Positions 1-6,760 of a stretch of DNA of 23,592 bases are shown here, in pieces. Position numbers and translations under genes: made by a program. The stretch spans positions 1 through 23,592 of the forward strand of contig JAJTHC010000006.1 in assembly GCA_021299615.1 (NCBI GenBank), in the 5' to 3' direction. The stretch is from Vampirovibrionales bacterium (lineage in GTDB: Bacteria; Cyanobacteriota; Vampirovibrionia; Vampirovibrionales; JAJTHC01). The number at the start of each line of letters is the position of its first letter. Positions within the stretch are counted from its first letter, which is position 1. The notes under the pieces are model-generated. The model had not been told where the DNA came from and searched no databases. It worked only from the letters and a program-made list of their open reading frames with translations.

Positions 1-1133
1 TCATTGAAGATACCCACTAAACCAGCGTAAACGCTCGTTTTACGGTTGTCTAAGTTTGCCCAGTTGTAATCCGCACGTGCTTCAGCATTAGCGAAGTAGT
101 TGTTTTGAACGTTACGTTCGTTAGGTGCACCATACGCAGCGGTCAAACCAACCGTTAAGTCATCGTTGATGACAAAGTTGGTTTTCACACCAGCCATTGC
201 AAGTGTTGCATTCGTGGGCATACCAGGAATATTAGTCAACGCACTGTTTTGGAATTGCGTGTTTTCATCGCCACGGTAAGCGGATTTGTCGAAGTAATCA
301 CGCCAAGGCATGATACCTGCGAACAACGTGTGGCTGTTGTTAAACAAGTTGAAATCTTGTTCGTAGCCTGCACGATCTAAGTAAACACTTTGACGAGCGT
401 TCGTGCTTCCAAGTGATCCTGCTTGGTTAGAGTTAGACGCATCGGCAGCGATACGGCTTTGTCCCATAATGCCACCCGTGTTGCTACCTACTGCAGCAAT
501 CGCACGCACTTTGACACGACCTTCACCCAAGAACTTACCTTCTTCACCCTTGTAAACAGGGGCTTCAACGGTTAAGCGTAAGCGAGAAATGGCTTGAATG
601 GCATCGCCATAGCTGTTGTCGCCTGATTCAAAACCACCCAAAGCACCTACGGTGAAGTCACCGCCGACTTTAAAGCGATCTTTTTCAGCTTCAATAGCAC
701 CCACACGAGCTTCTAAAGCTTCGGTACGAGCTTTCAACGCACCCAATTCAGGAGCAAACTCAGATTCTAAAGATGCAAGTGTTTTGCTGTCGCCATTTTT
801 CAAGAAGACTTTACCTGAACGCACCAAGTACAACACATCACGAAGGGCGGCAGCCATTTCGTAACGAGTGGCATACTGGTTGCCTTTAAACTTGAATTTA
901 CCGTTGGTGGCTTGGTAACCTTCAATCACGTCATATTTCGAGACCAATTCTTCTAAAGCATCATATGCCCAGTGATTAGAGGAAACATCAACCAAATCTT
1001 CCATACGGGTTAAACGCTGGTCTTCAGGACGAGTGCTGTCAATGGATTCAATGCGAGCATCAGCCACATTCACCATACCTGCTAAAAACAAGGATCCAGC
1101 CAACAGAATGGGGGTCACTTTATTCGAAGCCAT
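1..1133 (-). CDS. SLH-domain outer-membrane porin, 3' end cut off
   Basis: The reading frame is open from an ATG at 1133 to the window edge, giving 377 residues without a stop. Residues 1-26 form a signal peptide (hydrophobic ILLAGSLFLAGM core, likely cleavage after ADA). Residues about 49-103 form one SLH domain (DVSSNHWAYDALEELV, then YATRYEMAAAL). Residues about 118-152 are a short coiled coil. From about 155 onward, alternating strands rich in Gly, Asn and aromatics look like a porin beta-barrel. This order is the known layout of cyanobacterial SLH porins, in which the SLH domain binds cell-wall polymer and the barrel spans the outer membrane. An AAGGAG ribosome site lies 9 bases before the ATG. 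Substrate cannot be told; cyanobacterial relatives are linked to iron or general solute uptake. The family call is strong, the substrate unknown. Confidence 0.88.
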   Translation of the reverse strand, partial: MASNKVTPILLAGSLFLAGMVNVADARIESIDSTRPEDQRLTRMEDLVDVSSNHWAYDALEELVSKYDVIEGYQATNGKFKFKGNQYATRYEMAAALRDVLYLVRSGKVFLKNGDSKTLASLESEFAPELGALKARTEALEARVGAIEAEKDRFKVGGDFTVGALGGFESGDNSYGDAIQAISRLRLTVEAPVYKGEEGKFLGEGRVKVRAIAAVGSNTGGIMGQSRIAADASNSNQAGSLGSTNARQSVYLDRAGYEQDFNLFNNSHTLFAGIMPWRDYFDKSAYRGDENTQFQNSALTNIPGMPTNATLAMAGVKTNFVINDDLTVGLTAAYGAPNERNVQNNYFANAEARADYNWANLDNRKTSVYAGLVGIFN

Positions 1134-1153
1134 GGATTTCTACTCCTTAACTC

Positions 1154-1169
1154 TCAGTGTTCACACTGA
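1154..1169. promoter_or_regulatory. Dyad in the porin leader
   Basis: TCAGTGT and ACACTGA form a perfect 7-bp inverted repeat around a 2-base centre. It sits about 20 bases upstream of the porin start codon, just before the AAGGAG ribosome site. It could be an operator half-site pair; as RNA its 2-base loop is too tight for the full stem. Function is not known. Confidence 0.4.
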
Positions 1170-1202
1170 ACTAGGTAACATAATAAGGACTTTTCTATCA
1201 GT

Positions 1203-1217
1203 ATAACGATTCGTTAT
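1203..1217. promoter_or_regulatory. 7-1-7 palindrome upstream of the porin (candidate operator)
   Basis: ATAACGA, one T, then TCGTTAT make a perfect 7-1-7 inverted repeat. It overlaps the AT palindrome at 1215-1226 that is the best -10 candidate for the porin. The 7-1-7 geometry is that of Fur/PerR/Zur-family boxes, although the bases are not the usual Fur consensus. A metal-responsive repressor site would suit an SLH porin, but this is inference. Confidence 0.35.
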
Positions 1218-1374
1218 TATATAATAGCGAACGTCCCAAAACTTAATGTGTTTAAACCAACGGTTCTCAACATACCATTTGGAACAATGCTAACACAAGT
1301 ATTAAATTAAGGGAATAGGCAAATCACCCAAATACATGAAAACTTTTTAATTTTTAGTAAAACAGTCATAGAAA

Positions 1375-1392
1375 GTCCTCTCTTTAGAGGAC
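1375..1392. other. Perfect hairpin, possible weak terminator
   Basis: GTCCTCT and AGAGGAC pair perfectly around a CTTT loop. On the minus strand it is followed by TTTCT, so it might weakly stop read-through from rlmN towards the porin. On the plus strand the T-rich stretch begins about 10 bases after the stem, which is too far for a standard intrinsic terminator. Confidence 0.35.
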
Positions 1393-1458
1393 TATAGCCC
1401 CCTCTTCTTTTTTGTTATACTTTGTATTGAGGCAACTAAGCTTCATCAAGTATTAGAT

Positions 1459-1483
1459 TGTAACAGTTTTTAGGACTGTTACA
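1459..1483. promoter_or_regulatory. Perfect 9-bp stem-loop upstream of the 1518 gene
   Basis: TGTAACAGT and ACTGTTACA pair perfectly around the loop TTTTAGG. The hairpin ends 34 bases before the ATG at 1518. Neither strand has a T-run after it, so it is not a classical terminator. It may be an operator or a leader structure. A second small pairing, GTCTT with AAGAC (1492-1508), lies between it and the start codon. Confidence 0.45.
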
Positions 1484-1517
1484 TTTAAACCGTCTTAAAA
1501 AGAAAGACAATTGTTTA

Positions 1518-1826
1518 ATGATTTTAGAAGCCTTTGCCGAAACCTTAAAAGCCCAGTTCCTTGAACGAGGATCGGCGATTAAAGTCTTACAAAATTGGCT
1601 TTTGTGGCATTTGAAGCACCCCGAGCCCACGAGCGACGACAAGGTGCGGGATGTGCTGGTGGCGGAGATTGAGCTGACCCTTGAACGTCCTGTGTTGTTG
1701 TTTCAAGGAAAAAGCCCCAGTGGGGATGTTCTACTGAAAAGTCTTTACGAATACTGTTTATCTTACGAAGATTGGCAGTATCGTCGTTGGTTGCATGAGG
1801 TGAAAGCCTCTGATTTTGAAGAGTAG
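1518..1826 (+). CDS. Small hypothetical protein (102 aa)
   Basis: I do not recognise this protein. It is soluble, acidic at the C-terminus (ASDFEE) and predicted by eye to be mainly helical, with a Trp/Tyr-rich stretch near the end (CLSYEDWQYRRWLHEV). It has no signal peptide or membrane segment. No good ribosome site precedes the ATG, which weakens the start call. Its stop codon lies 11 bases before the rlmN stop on the other strand, so the two genes converge. A minus-strand open frame covers much of the same DNA but is Pro/Ala-rich and irregular, so the plus-strand frame is the better choice. Confidence 0.6.
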   Translation: MILEAFAETLKAQFLERGSAIKVLQNWLLWHLKHPEPTSDDKVRDVLVAEIELTLERPVLLFQGKSPSGDVLLKSLYEYCLSYEDWQYRRWLHEVKASDFEE

Positions 1827-1843
1827 CCAAGTTCAAATTAAAC
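1824..1843. repeat. Short repeat scar between convergent stops
   Basis: TAGCCAAGTT (1824-1833) matches the outer end of the 18008 element, and it runs straight into CAAATTAAAC, the motif that follows other end fragments in this window. The scar contains the stop codon of the 1518 gene and overlaps that of rlmN. At 20 bases it could be chance, but the same two-part junction is seen elsewhere. Confidence 0.35.
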
Positions 1844-2998
1844 AGGCAGGACTTCTTTATCCGCCTGAAAGCGATTGGCAAGCTGACCACAGGCGGCATC
1901 AATATCCACGCCACGCTCTAAACGCACCGTCACCTTTTTATGGTAACGATCCAACAAAATCATCATAAAGGTGCGAATCGCCTGATTGCTCGAACGCTTG
2001 TAATCCACCGCACGAGGCAAGTCTTTGGCGATCGGATTATATGGAATGAGGTTGATATTGCACTTTAAATGTTGGATGAGTTGCCCCAGCTGATGAGCGT
2101 GTTCAGGCTGATCGTTAATGCCGTCAATCATAATGTATTCCATCGTCAAACGACGGTTGGTCGAAGCCAAGTACCGCTCCAGCGAAGGAATCAGCGTTTC
2201 CAAAGGCCAACGCTTGTTGATCGGCATAATGCGAGAGCGAATCTCGTTATTGGGGGCATGAAGCGACAACGCCAAGGTCAAGGGCATTTCTTCTTCGGCG
2301 AGCTTGTCGATGTGATCCACCAAGCCTGAGGTCGACACTGTTATTCGACGCATCCCGACTTCGCAGGATTCGTTGAGAATCCGCAGGGATTTGACGGTGT
2401 TTTCATAGTTGTGCAAAGGTTCGCCTTGCCCCATGTAAACCACATTACGGATTTCTTTTCCGCTGTCGGCTTGCACTTGCACATATTGTTCCACAATTTC
2501 ACTCGCCGACAAATGCCGTTTCAAGCCCATTTTGCCTGTCGCACAAAAGGAGCAGTTGATCGCACAACCCACTTGAGTGGACACGCACAAGGCGTAACTA
2601 CCTCGTTCTTCAAAGTACATCAACACGGATTCAATCACGTTGCCGTCGGCACATTGAAACAGGTACTTCACCGTGCCGTCTTCAGAAATTTGCTTGCTGG
2701 CGATTTGAAGCGTCCCGATTTGAAAGCGTTCGGCGAGGTGCTGACGAAAGCCTTTCGACAAGTTTAGCATCTCGTCAAAAGATTGTACACACTTGACATA
2801 TAACCAATGATGCACCTGTTCCGCTCGAAAGCGTGGATGCCCCATTTCGATGAATAGATCCACTAATTCCGCCTGCGTCTTGCCAATTAACGGAGCCAAG
2901 CCACTATTTTTCAAAGGAGGCAGGGTGACTTGCGTCATCGGCGTGTAGTCGGCGATTTCTTCAGAAGTAGCAGGGGGAGAAAGCAGTGTAGGGGGCAT
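1838..2998 (-). CDS. rlmN: 23S rRNA (adenine-2503-C2) / tRNA methyltransferase RlmN
   Basis: Radical-SAM enzyme that methylates C2 of A2503 in 23S rRNA, and A37 in some tRNAs in bacteria studied. The radical-SAM cluster motif is CAINCSFC (Cys145, Cys149, Cys152). The methyl-carrying cysteine sits in RGVDIDAACGQL (Cys370). GQGEP at about 190-194 is the usual SAM-contact motif. At 386 residues the length is normal. The N-terminal 20 residues are extra and low-complexity. AGGA lies 7 bases before the ATG at 2998, which supports this start over the Met at residue 21. It lies 96 bases downstream of fabZ on the same strand and may be cotranscribed with it. Confidence 0.96.
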   Translation of the reverse strand: MPPTLLSPPATSEEIADYTPMTQVTLPPLKNSGLAPLIGKTQAELVDLFIEMGHPRFRAEQVHHWLYVKCVQSFDEMLNLSKGFRQHLAERFQIGTLQIASKQISEDGTVKYLFQCADGNVIESVLMYFEERGSYALCVSTQVGCAINCSFCATGKMGLKRHLSASEIVEQYVQVQADSGKEIRNVVYMGQGEPLHNYENTVKSLRILNESCEVGMRRITVSTSGLVDHIDKLAEEEMPLTLALSLHAPNNEIRSRIMPINKRWPLETLIPSLERYLASTNRRLTMEYIMIDGINDQPEHAHQLGQLIQHLKCNINLIPYNPIAKDLPRAVDYKRSSNQAIRTFMMILLDRYHKKVTVRLERGVDIDAACGQLANRFQADKEVLPV

Positions 2999-3094
2999 TT
3001 TGGAATCCTGTAAAAGTCTTTGGAGGGATTGTTATAGACATAGTAGCATAAATAGACGAAAACAATCCCTTGTGCTAGTTGTTAATCGCTAGAA

Positions 3095-3601
3095 TTATTC
3101 ACTCGCTTTAGGCATGAGGCTAAACATCATATCCGCTTCAACGGAGGTTTCTCCATTGACGGACGCTATGCCCTTGACCTTCACCAAAACCCGACGAAAC
3201 TGCACAAGTTCCACCCGTAAATCCAGCCGATCCCCAGGGGTAACCATTCGACGAAAACGCACGTTGTCGAGTCCTGCAAACAAGCCGACTTTGCCAATGC
3301 CGTCAGGCATATGAGCGACCATAATCCCTCCGATTTGGGCGAGGGCTTCAATTTGAAGCACACCCGGCATGACAGGCAAATGCGGAAAATGCCCTTCAAA
3401 AAAAGCTTCGTTGGCGGTGAGGTTTTTATAGCCTGCAATATAAGTCCCTTTGGCGTGAGCCGTGACCCGATCGACCAACAGAAAGGGGTATCGGTGGGGG
3501 ATGTGTGCCTTGATTTCATTAACCGTTAAGGCAGGGAGCATTTCTAGGCTTTTTTCAGCAGTCACAGGATTTTTCTCCGTCGTGGCTTGGGGACTCATCA
3601 T
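3095..3601 (-). CDS. fabZ: 3-hydroxyacyl-ACP dehydratase FabZ
   Basis: Hot-dog fold enzyme of type II fatty acid synthesis, removing water from 3-hydroxyacyl-ACP. The substrate-entry motif is PHRYPFLLVDRV (35-46). The catalytic pair is His71 in EGHFPHLPVMPGV and Glu85 in LQIEALAQ. An upstream in-frame ATG at 3643 exists, but an AAAGGAG ribosome site lies inside that extension, 9 bases before the ATG-ATG pair at 3601, so I start there (168 aa). The first 25 residues are a short extra tail relative to typical 140-150 aa FabZ. It is divergent from xerC and followed by rlmN. Confidence 0.95.
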   Translation of the reverse strand: MMSPQATTEKNPVTAEKSLEMLPALTVNEIKAHIPHRYPFLLVDRVTAHAKGTYIAGYKNLTANEAFFEGHFPHLPVMPGVLQIEALAQIGGIMVAHMPDGIGKVGLFAGLDNVRFRRMVTPGDRLDLRVELVQFRRVLVKVKGIASVNGETSVEADMMFSLMPKASE

Positions 3602-3947
3602 GGGTGGGGTCTCCTTTGTTAATTTTTTATAAATTAGATTCATTCTAGTACAAAGGCAAAATGGCGTCTATAAAAAGTTCTATAGAAGTGGTTTTTGCTT
3701 TGCCCCTCCTTCTTTAGCGTGTCTGGTTTCCTATGATTGCGAAGATTTTCGAGGTATAGTGTTTTAAAGAGTTTTCCGTACTTAGGCTAGACGAGGAGCC
3801 TAGATTATTTTGTGAAGAAGTGTAGATAGACCTACATGACTGAACAAAATAATCGTAGCGACAAAGTATAGATACTGTAGGGGAAATTATTTAAAATACT
3901 ATATAGTATTGGGACTTTCATACCTTCCACAAAAGGAAAATACCTCC
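3602..3947. other. 346-base divergent intergenic region fabZ / xerC
   Basis: No gene is seen. The fabZ-proximal part is AT-rich and carries a small TCTATA/TATAGA inverted repeat (3667-3686). The middle and right are taken up by a complete repeat element (3755-3903). Any xerC promoter must lie in the last 44 bases or inside the element's right end. Confidence 0.7.
3755..3903. repeat. MITE-like intergenic element, copy A (type-1 centre)
   Basis: 149 bp bounded by imperfect terminal inverted repeats of about 26 bp: the left end starts TATAGTGTTTTAAAGAGTTT and the reverse complement of the right end starts TATAGTATTTTAAATAATTT. Inside the left end is a TAGGCT/AGCCTA hairpin. The centre is a stem-loop with perfect arms ATTATTTTGT (3805-3814 region) and ACAAAATAAT (3844-3853 region), with a nested TGTAG/CTACA stem. 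The interior is about 90 percent identical to the reverse complement of the copy at 6524-6673. It encodes no protein. Confidence 0.85.
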
Positions 3948-4883
3948 ATGTCGTATGCTCGATGCTTTCAAGCCCTCGCCGATTACACCGAACACTTGCG
4001 TGAAGAACGCCAGTATTCAAAGCATACACTCGAAGCCTACGAGCGAGACATCCAAGAGTTTTTGAACATCTTAAGCGAAAGCGACTTGTATAGTCTTTCA
4101 GAAACGCCCTTGCTCAATGAAGACGATGCCCCCCTTGCCTTGAGTTTAATGAAACGCAAACATGTGAACTTTTATTTGTCGCACCTACGAAAAGAGGGGC
4201 GAAAAAGTCGTACCATGATGCGTAAAACTTCAAGCGTACGAGGCTTCTTCTTGTGGTTGATGGCGAAAGGCTGGCTAGATGTCAACATTTTTGAGTGGTT
4301 GGAACTGCCCAAGCAGATTCACACGCTACCCACCGTCCTAAAAGCGTCCGATATTCAGAAGCTTTACAGCTACATCCACGACCCCGATGAATGCGTGGCA
4401 CTAGAACTACTTTACGCTTGTGGCTTAAGGGTCACTGAGTTAATCAACTTACAATGGAAGCATGTGGAGCGTCGTGCAGGGTTTTTAAGGTGTGTGGGCA
4501 AAGGCAATAAGGAACGGCTGGTACCGTTGGCTCCTGCGAGTTTGGATGTGCTAGAGCGTGCCTTGATGATTAAATCTGCGGAAGTGAGCAAGGGGTACGT
4601 CTTGTGGAATGAGCATCCGCCGAATGGGAAGGCTCGTCCGTATTTACGGAAGGAGATTTATAATTGGACGCAACGTTGGGGGATCTTGATTGGCAAGGAT
4701 TTTTCACCGCATACGTTTCGACATAGTTTTGCGACGCATTTGCTTGAAAATGGGGCGGATTTGCGTGTGGTACAAGAACTTTTGGGGCATGCGGATATTT
4801 CCACCACGCAGATTTACACGCACGTGTCTCGTCAACATATTAAGAAGGCTCATCATCAGTTATTTAACCCTTCGTTGGACTAG
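3948..4883 (+). CDS. xerC: Tyrosine recombinase XerC/XerD
   Basis: Site-specific recombinase that in most bacteria resolves chromosome dimers at dif. The N-terminal SAM-like core-binding domain spans about residues 5-110 and the catalytic domain 130-305. All catalytic residues are visible: Arg161 (CGLRVTEL), Lys185 (GKGNKER), His255 and Arg258 (HTFRHSFATHLL), His281 (LGHADIS) and Tyr290 (TTQIYTHV). At 311 aa it has normal Xer length. I use the ATG at 3948 (AAAGGA about 10 bases upstream) in preference to a TTG at 3909 next to the repeat element. XerC and XerD cannot be separated from sequence alone; being single here, it may be the only Xer. Its end overlaps the convergent 4864-6309 gene by 20 bases. 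Confidence 0.92.
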   Translation: MSYARCFQALADYTEHLREERQYSKHTLEAYERDIQEFLNILSESDLYSLSETPLLNEDDAPLALSLMKRKHVNFYLSHLRKEGRKSRTMMRKTSSVRGFFLWLMAKGWLDVNIFEWLELPKQIHTLPTVLKASDIQKLYSYIHDPDECVALELLYACGLRVTELINLQWKHVERRAGFLRCVGKGNKERLVPLAPASLDVLERALMIKSAEVSKGYVLWNEHPPNGKARPYLRKEIYNWTQRWGILIGKDFSPHTFRHSFATHLLENGADLRVVQELLGHADISTTQIYTHVSRQHIKKAHHQLFNPSLD

Positions 4884-6309
4884 GCTTCACCTCTTCCTTG
4901 GGAATAATCAAGCGAACCCCCTTCATTAGCTTCTTCCAACGATTACCTTGTGGGTTATTAGCATGATAAGGCTCAACCCCTACTTCATTCACGAAGAAGG
5001 GAATCATGCTTAATGCCACCACCGCAGGCGTAATTAAAAAGTTGCCGAGCATTAAGGGATTGATGAGATGCGTCCCTGTTTCTTTCAATAAATGGGTAAT
5101 AGGCGAATGCTTTAAACGCACACCGACATAGCTCATCCAGTTTTTGACGCTCTTTGTTTCCAAGCTTGCCACTAGGGTATCCGCCGATCTTTGGAGTTCT
5201 TTCATTTCTTTGCGAGATTCTTCATTATGTTTATACCAAAGCCCAAACTCAGAAGTGTTTTCATGCCCTTGCGTATGCCACCCATACAATAAATCTTTCT
5301 TGACACGAGCATAGTTATTCAATTCAAGCTTTTTACTGCCTTCTAAGCTGGTATAATCTATATCTTTGTTTTTCGGACGATCTTTCACCTTGTCCCAATA
5401 TCCCCAACTATGCCGAGCGACTTCAAAGAGTCCACCCAAGATGCCTGCCGCCGCTAGTTTAGAACCCAGCGTTAGCACTTTGACAAACACAGCAGTATGG
5501 AATCCATTAGCCGCCGCATCTCGCTTATTGGTAAGCTCTTGACGCACCTTGTTGTATTCATTGTATGGATCTTTCACCTTGTCAACATGGCTAAAATGCT
5601 TGTCGATAAAATCGGGTTTGTAGTCTTGATAATCGTTTTTAATCGAACGCTTGATATTTTGCAACTTAGTACGAGCGTTAGACACAATTAAAAAAGCCAC
5701 CGCAGGTCCAAAAAAGAGTCCCCCAATCAAGGCGGAAAGTCCCGTACCGTAAATGACTTTAGCCGCACGTTTTAAGGGTAAGTCTTTGACATCCATATCA
5801 AGTCCCTCATGGGTGAGCCGTTCAAAAGACTTAAAGCCAAATATAGTAAAAGGGGCTTTAGAAAATTTTGTCAACAATGAATTGATCTTATTCTTTTCAT
5901 GCTTGGCTTGAACGGCACGAAGCCCCATCATCAGGGTGGATAGAGGCAAGCCGATTAAGGCACCAATTTTTGCCCCTTCCTTCAAACCAATAAAACCAGC
6001 GTGGGCAGGTTCAAATTTGGGATTGTCTAACAAGGCATCGGTTTGTAACAACAGATCCATGCGTTTGGCTTCTGCTGGGGTAAAGGTGGTCGTATTTTCT
6101 GGATTGTTGGCTCCAGAAGGAGAGGCATCTTGAATCGCTTGAGGATTCTGAAAATCGTCTGCTTTTTCAGCTTGAATGACTTTACTTAAAGTGGGGTAGT
6201 TAAAGGGCGTGGTTGACCAATATAAAGGACGCTTGGATGAAGCCGCCACAACGCCATTTTGTGGGGCTGAAAAAGCTGGTGCTTGTGTATAGAAAAAACC
6301 AGAAGTCAT
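4864..6309 (-). CDS. Lineage-specific membrane protein (481 aa)
   Basis: I do not recognise this protein. Residues 1-95 are polar and low in order, starting without a signal peptide (FFYTQAPAFSAPQNG) and rich in Pro, Ser, Thr and Asn. Four hydrophobic stretches follow at about 113-132, 185-210, 273-297 and 418-441, separated by charged, mostly helical stretches, and the C-terminal tail is basic. Long Lys-rich linkers (210-265 and 300-400) suggest cytoplasmic helical domains. The ribosome site is weak. The layout of a disordered N-terminus before membrane helices recalls the 16293 and 22478 genes, perhaps a lineage habit. The stop overlaps the end of xerC. Confidence 0.8.
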   Translation of the reverse strand: MTSGFFYTQAPAFSAPQNGVVAASSKRPLYWSTTPFNYPTLSKVIQAEKADDFQNPQAIQDASPSGANNPENTTTFTPAEAKRMDLLLQTDALLDNPKFEPAHAGFIGLKEGAKIGALIGLPLSTLMMGLRAVQAKHEKNKINSLLTKFSKAPFTIFGFKSFERLTHEGLDMDVKDLPLKRAAKVIYGTGLSALIGGLFFGPAVAFLIVSNARTKLQNIKRSIKNDYQDYKPDFIDKHFSHVDKVKDPYNEYNKVRQELTNKRDAAANGFHTAVFVKVLTLGSKLAAAGILGGLFEVARHSWGYWDKVKDRPKNKDIDYTSLEGSKKLELNNYARVKKDLLYGWHTQGHENTSEFGLWYKHNEESRKEMKELQRSADTLVASLETKSVKNWMSYVGVRLKHSPITHLLKETGTHLINPLMLGNFLITPAVVALSMIPFFVNEVGVEPYHANNPQGNRWKKLMKGVRLIIPKEEVKPSPTKG

Positions 6310-6467
6310 TGAAATACGCTTTCAGGGAATGTTGAATAGGTTAACATATAATGTATTCCGAACGTAAGTTTATTATACATCAACTCACGATTATTGTAAT
6401 CCTATCAGCATAAAAACGTAACAGTAATTTAAAATGCGTTATTTCTACGCCTTTAGAAAATTATCAA

Positions 6468-6513
6468 TATAGTGTTTTAAATAGTTTTCCGTACTTATAC
6501 CATTTAAACGATT
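6468..6513. repeat. Element end fragment joined to a TACCATTTAAACGATT motif
   Basis: Bases 6468-6497 match the left end of the 3755 element with one difference (TATAGTGTTTTAAATAGTTT, then TCCGTACTTA). The match then stops at TACCATTTAAACGATT. The same kind of junction, an element end followed by TACCAATTAAACGATT, is found at 8221-8265. Confidence 0.7.
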
Positions 6514-6523
6514 GAATATCGTA

Positions 6524-6673
6524 TATAGCCGAATTGATAATTTTCTGTACAGTGTCTATACGTTGTCGCTACGATTATTTTGTTCTGTTATGTAGGTCTG
6601 TCTACACGCCCTCACAAAATAATCTAGGCTCCTCGTCTAGCCTACTGTACAGAAAACTCTAAATTCAGCTATA
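6524..6673. repeat. MITE-like intergenic element, copy B (type-1 centre)
   Basis: 150 bp with terminal inverted repeats: the left end reads TATAGCCGAATTGATAATTT and the reverse complement of the right end reads TATAGCTGAATTTAGAGTTT; both continue to TCTGTACAGT. The interior is the reverse complement of copy A at about 90 percent identity, with the same ATTATTTTGT/ACAAAATAAT stem conserved exactly. Its outer ends are closer to those of the 18008 copy than to those of copy A. It lies upstream of the 4864-6309 gene and downstream of eno. Confidence 0.87.
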
Positions 6674-6704
6674 TCAGTAGTCTTTTGGCAGACAATTAAA
6701 GGAC

Positions 6705-6739
6705 AAAATCCCCCTTCCCAAGAAAGGAAGGGGGATTTT
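6705..6739 (-). terminator. Intrinsic terminator of eno
   Basis: A perfect 14-bp stem (AAAATCCCCCTTCC with GGAAGGGGGATTTT) closes a 7-base loop. It lies about 20 bases after the enolase stop on the minus strand, and the stem's own A/T ends give a T-run in both directions. This is the clearest terminator in the window. Confidence 0.92.
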
Positions 6740-6760
6740 TACAATTATCGAAAAAATCAA

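Larger units (their letters stand above)
1134..1517. other. 384-base intergenic region between porin and small unknown gene
   Basis: No gene is seen. The porin side holds a strong ribosome site and two dyads (1154-1169 and 1203-1217), followed by a 12-bp AT palindrome, TATTATATAATA, at 1215-1226 that could serve as a -10 region on either strand. The side facing 1518 holds two perfect hairpins (1375-1392 and 1459-1483), a T-rich run and a possible -10 (TATACT, 1416-1421). No convincing -35 element was found for either gene. Confidence 0.7.
6310..6760. other. 451-base intergenic region with repeats and the eno terminator
   Basis: No gene is seen. From left to right it holds an AT-rich stretch, an end fragment of a repeat (6468-6513), a complete repeat element (6524-6673) and the intrinsic terminator of eno (6705-6739). 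AGAAAATTATCAAT at about 6455-6467 is inverted relative to ATTGATAATTTTCT at 6533-6546, so the fragment and the left end of the element face each other across a 13-bp inverted repeat. Confidence 0.75.

Noticed and set aside
1579..1914. Minus-strand open frame of 111 codons over the 1518 gene and the rlmN end
   Set aside because: It overlaps the C-terminal coding part of rlmN and the 1518 gene, has an irregular Pro/Ala-rich composition and no ribosome site.
3069..3078. CTTGTGCTAG, with TTGTGCTAG also at 8638 and 18196
   Set aside because: A 9-base word three times may be part of the repeat surroundings, but flanks do not align, so no separate repeat is claimed.
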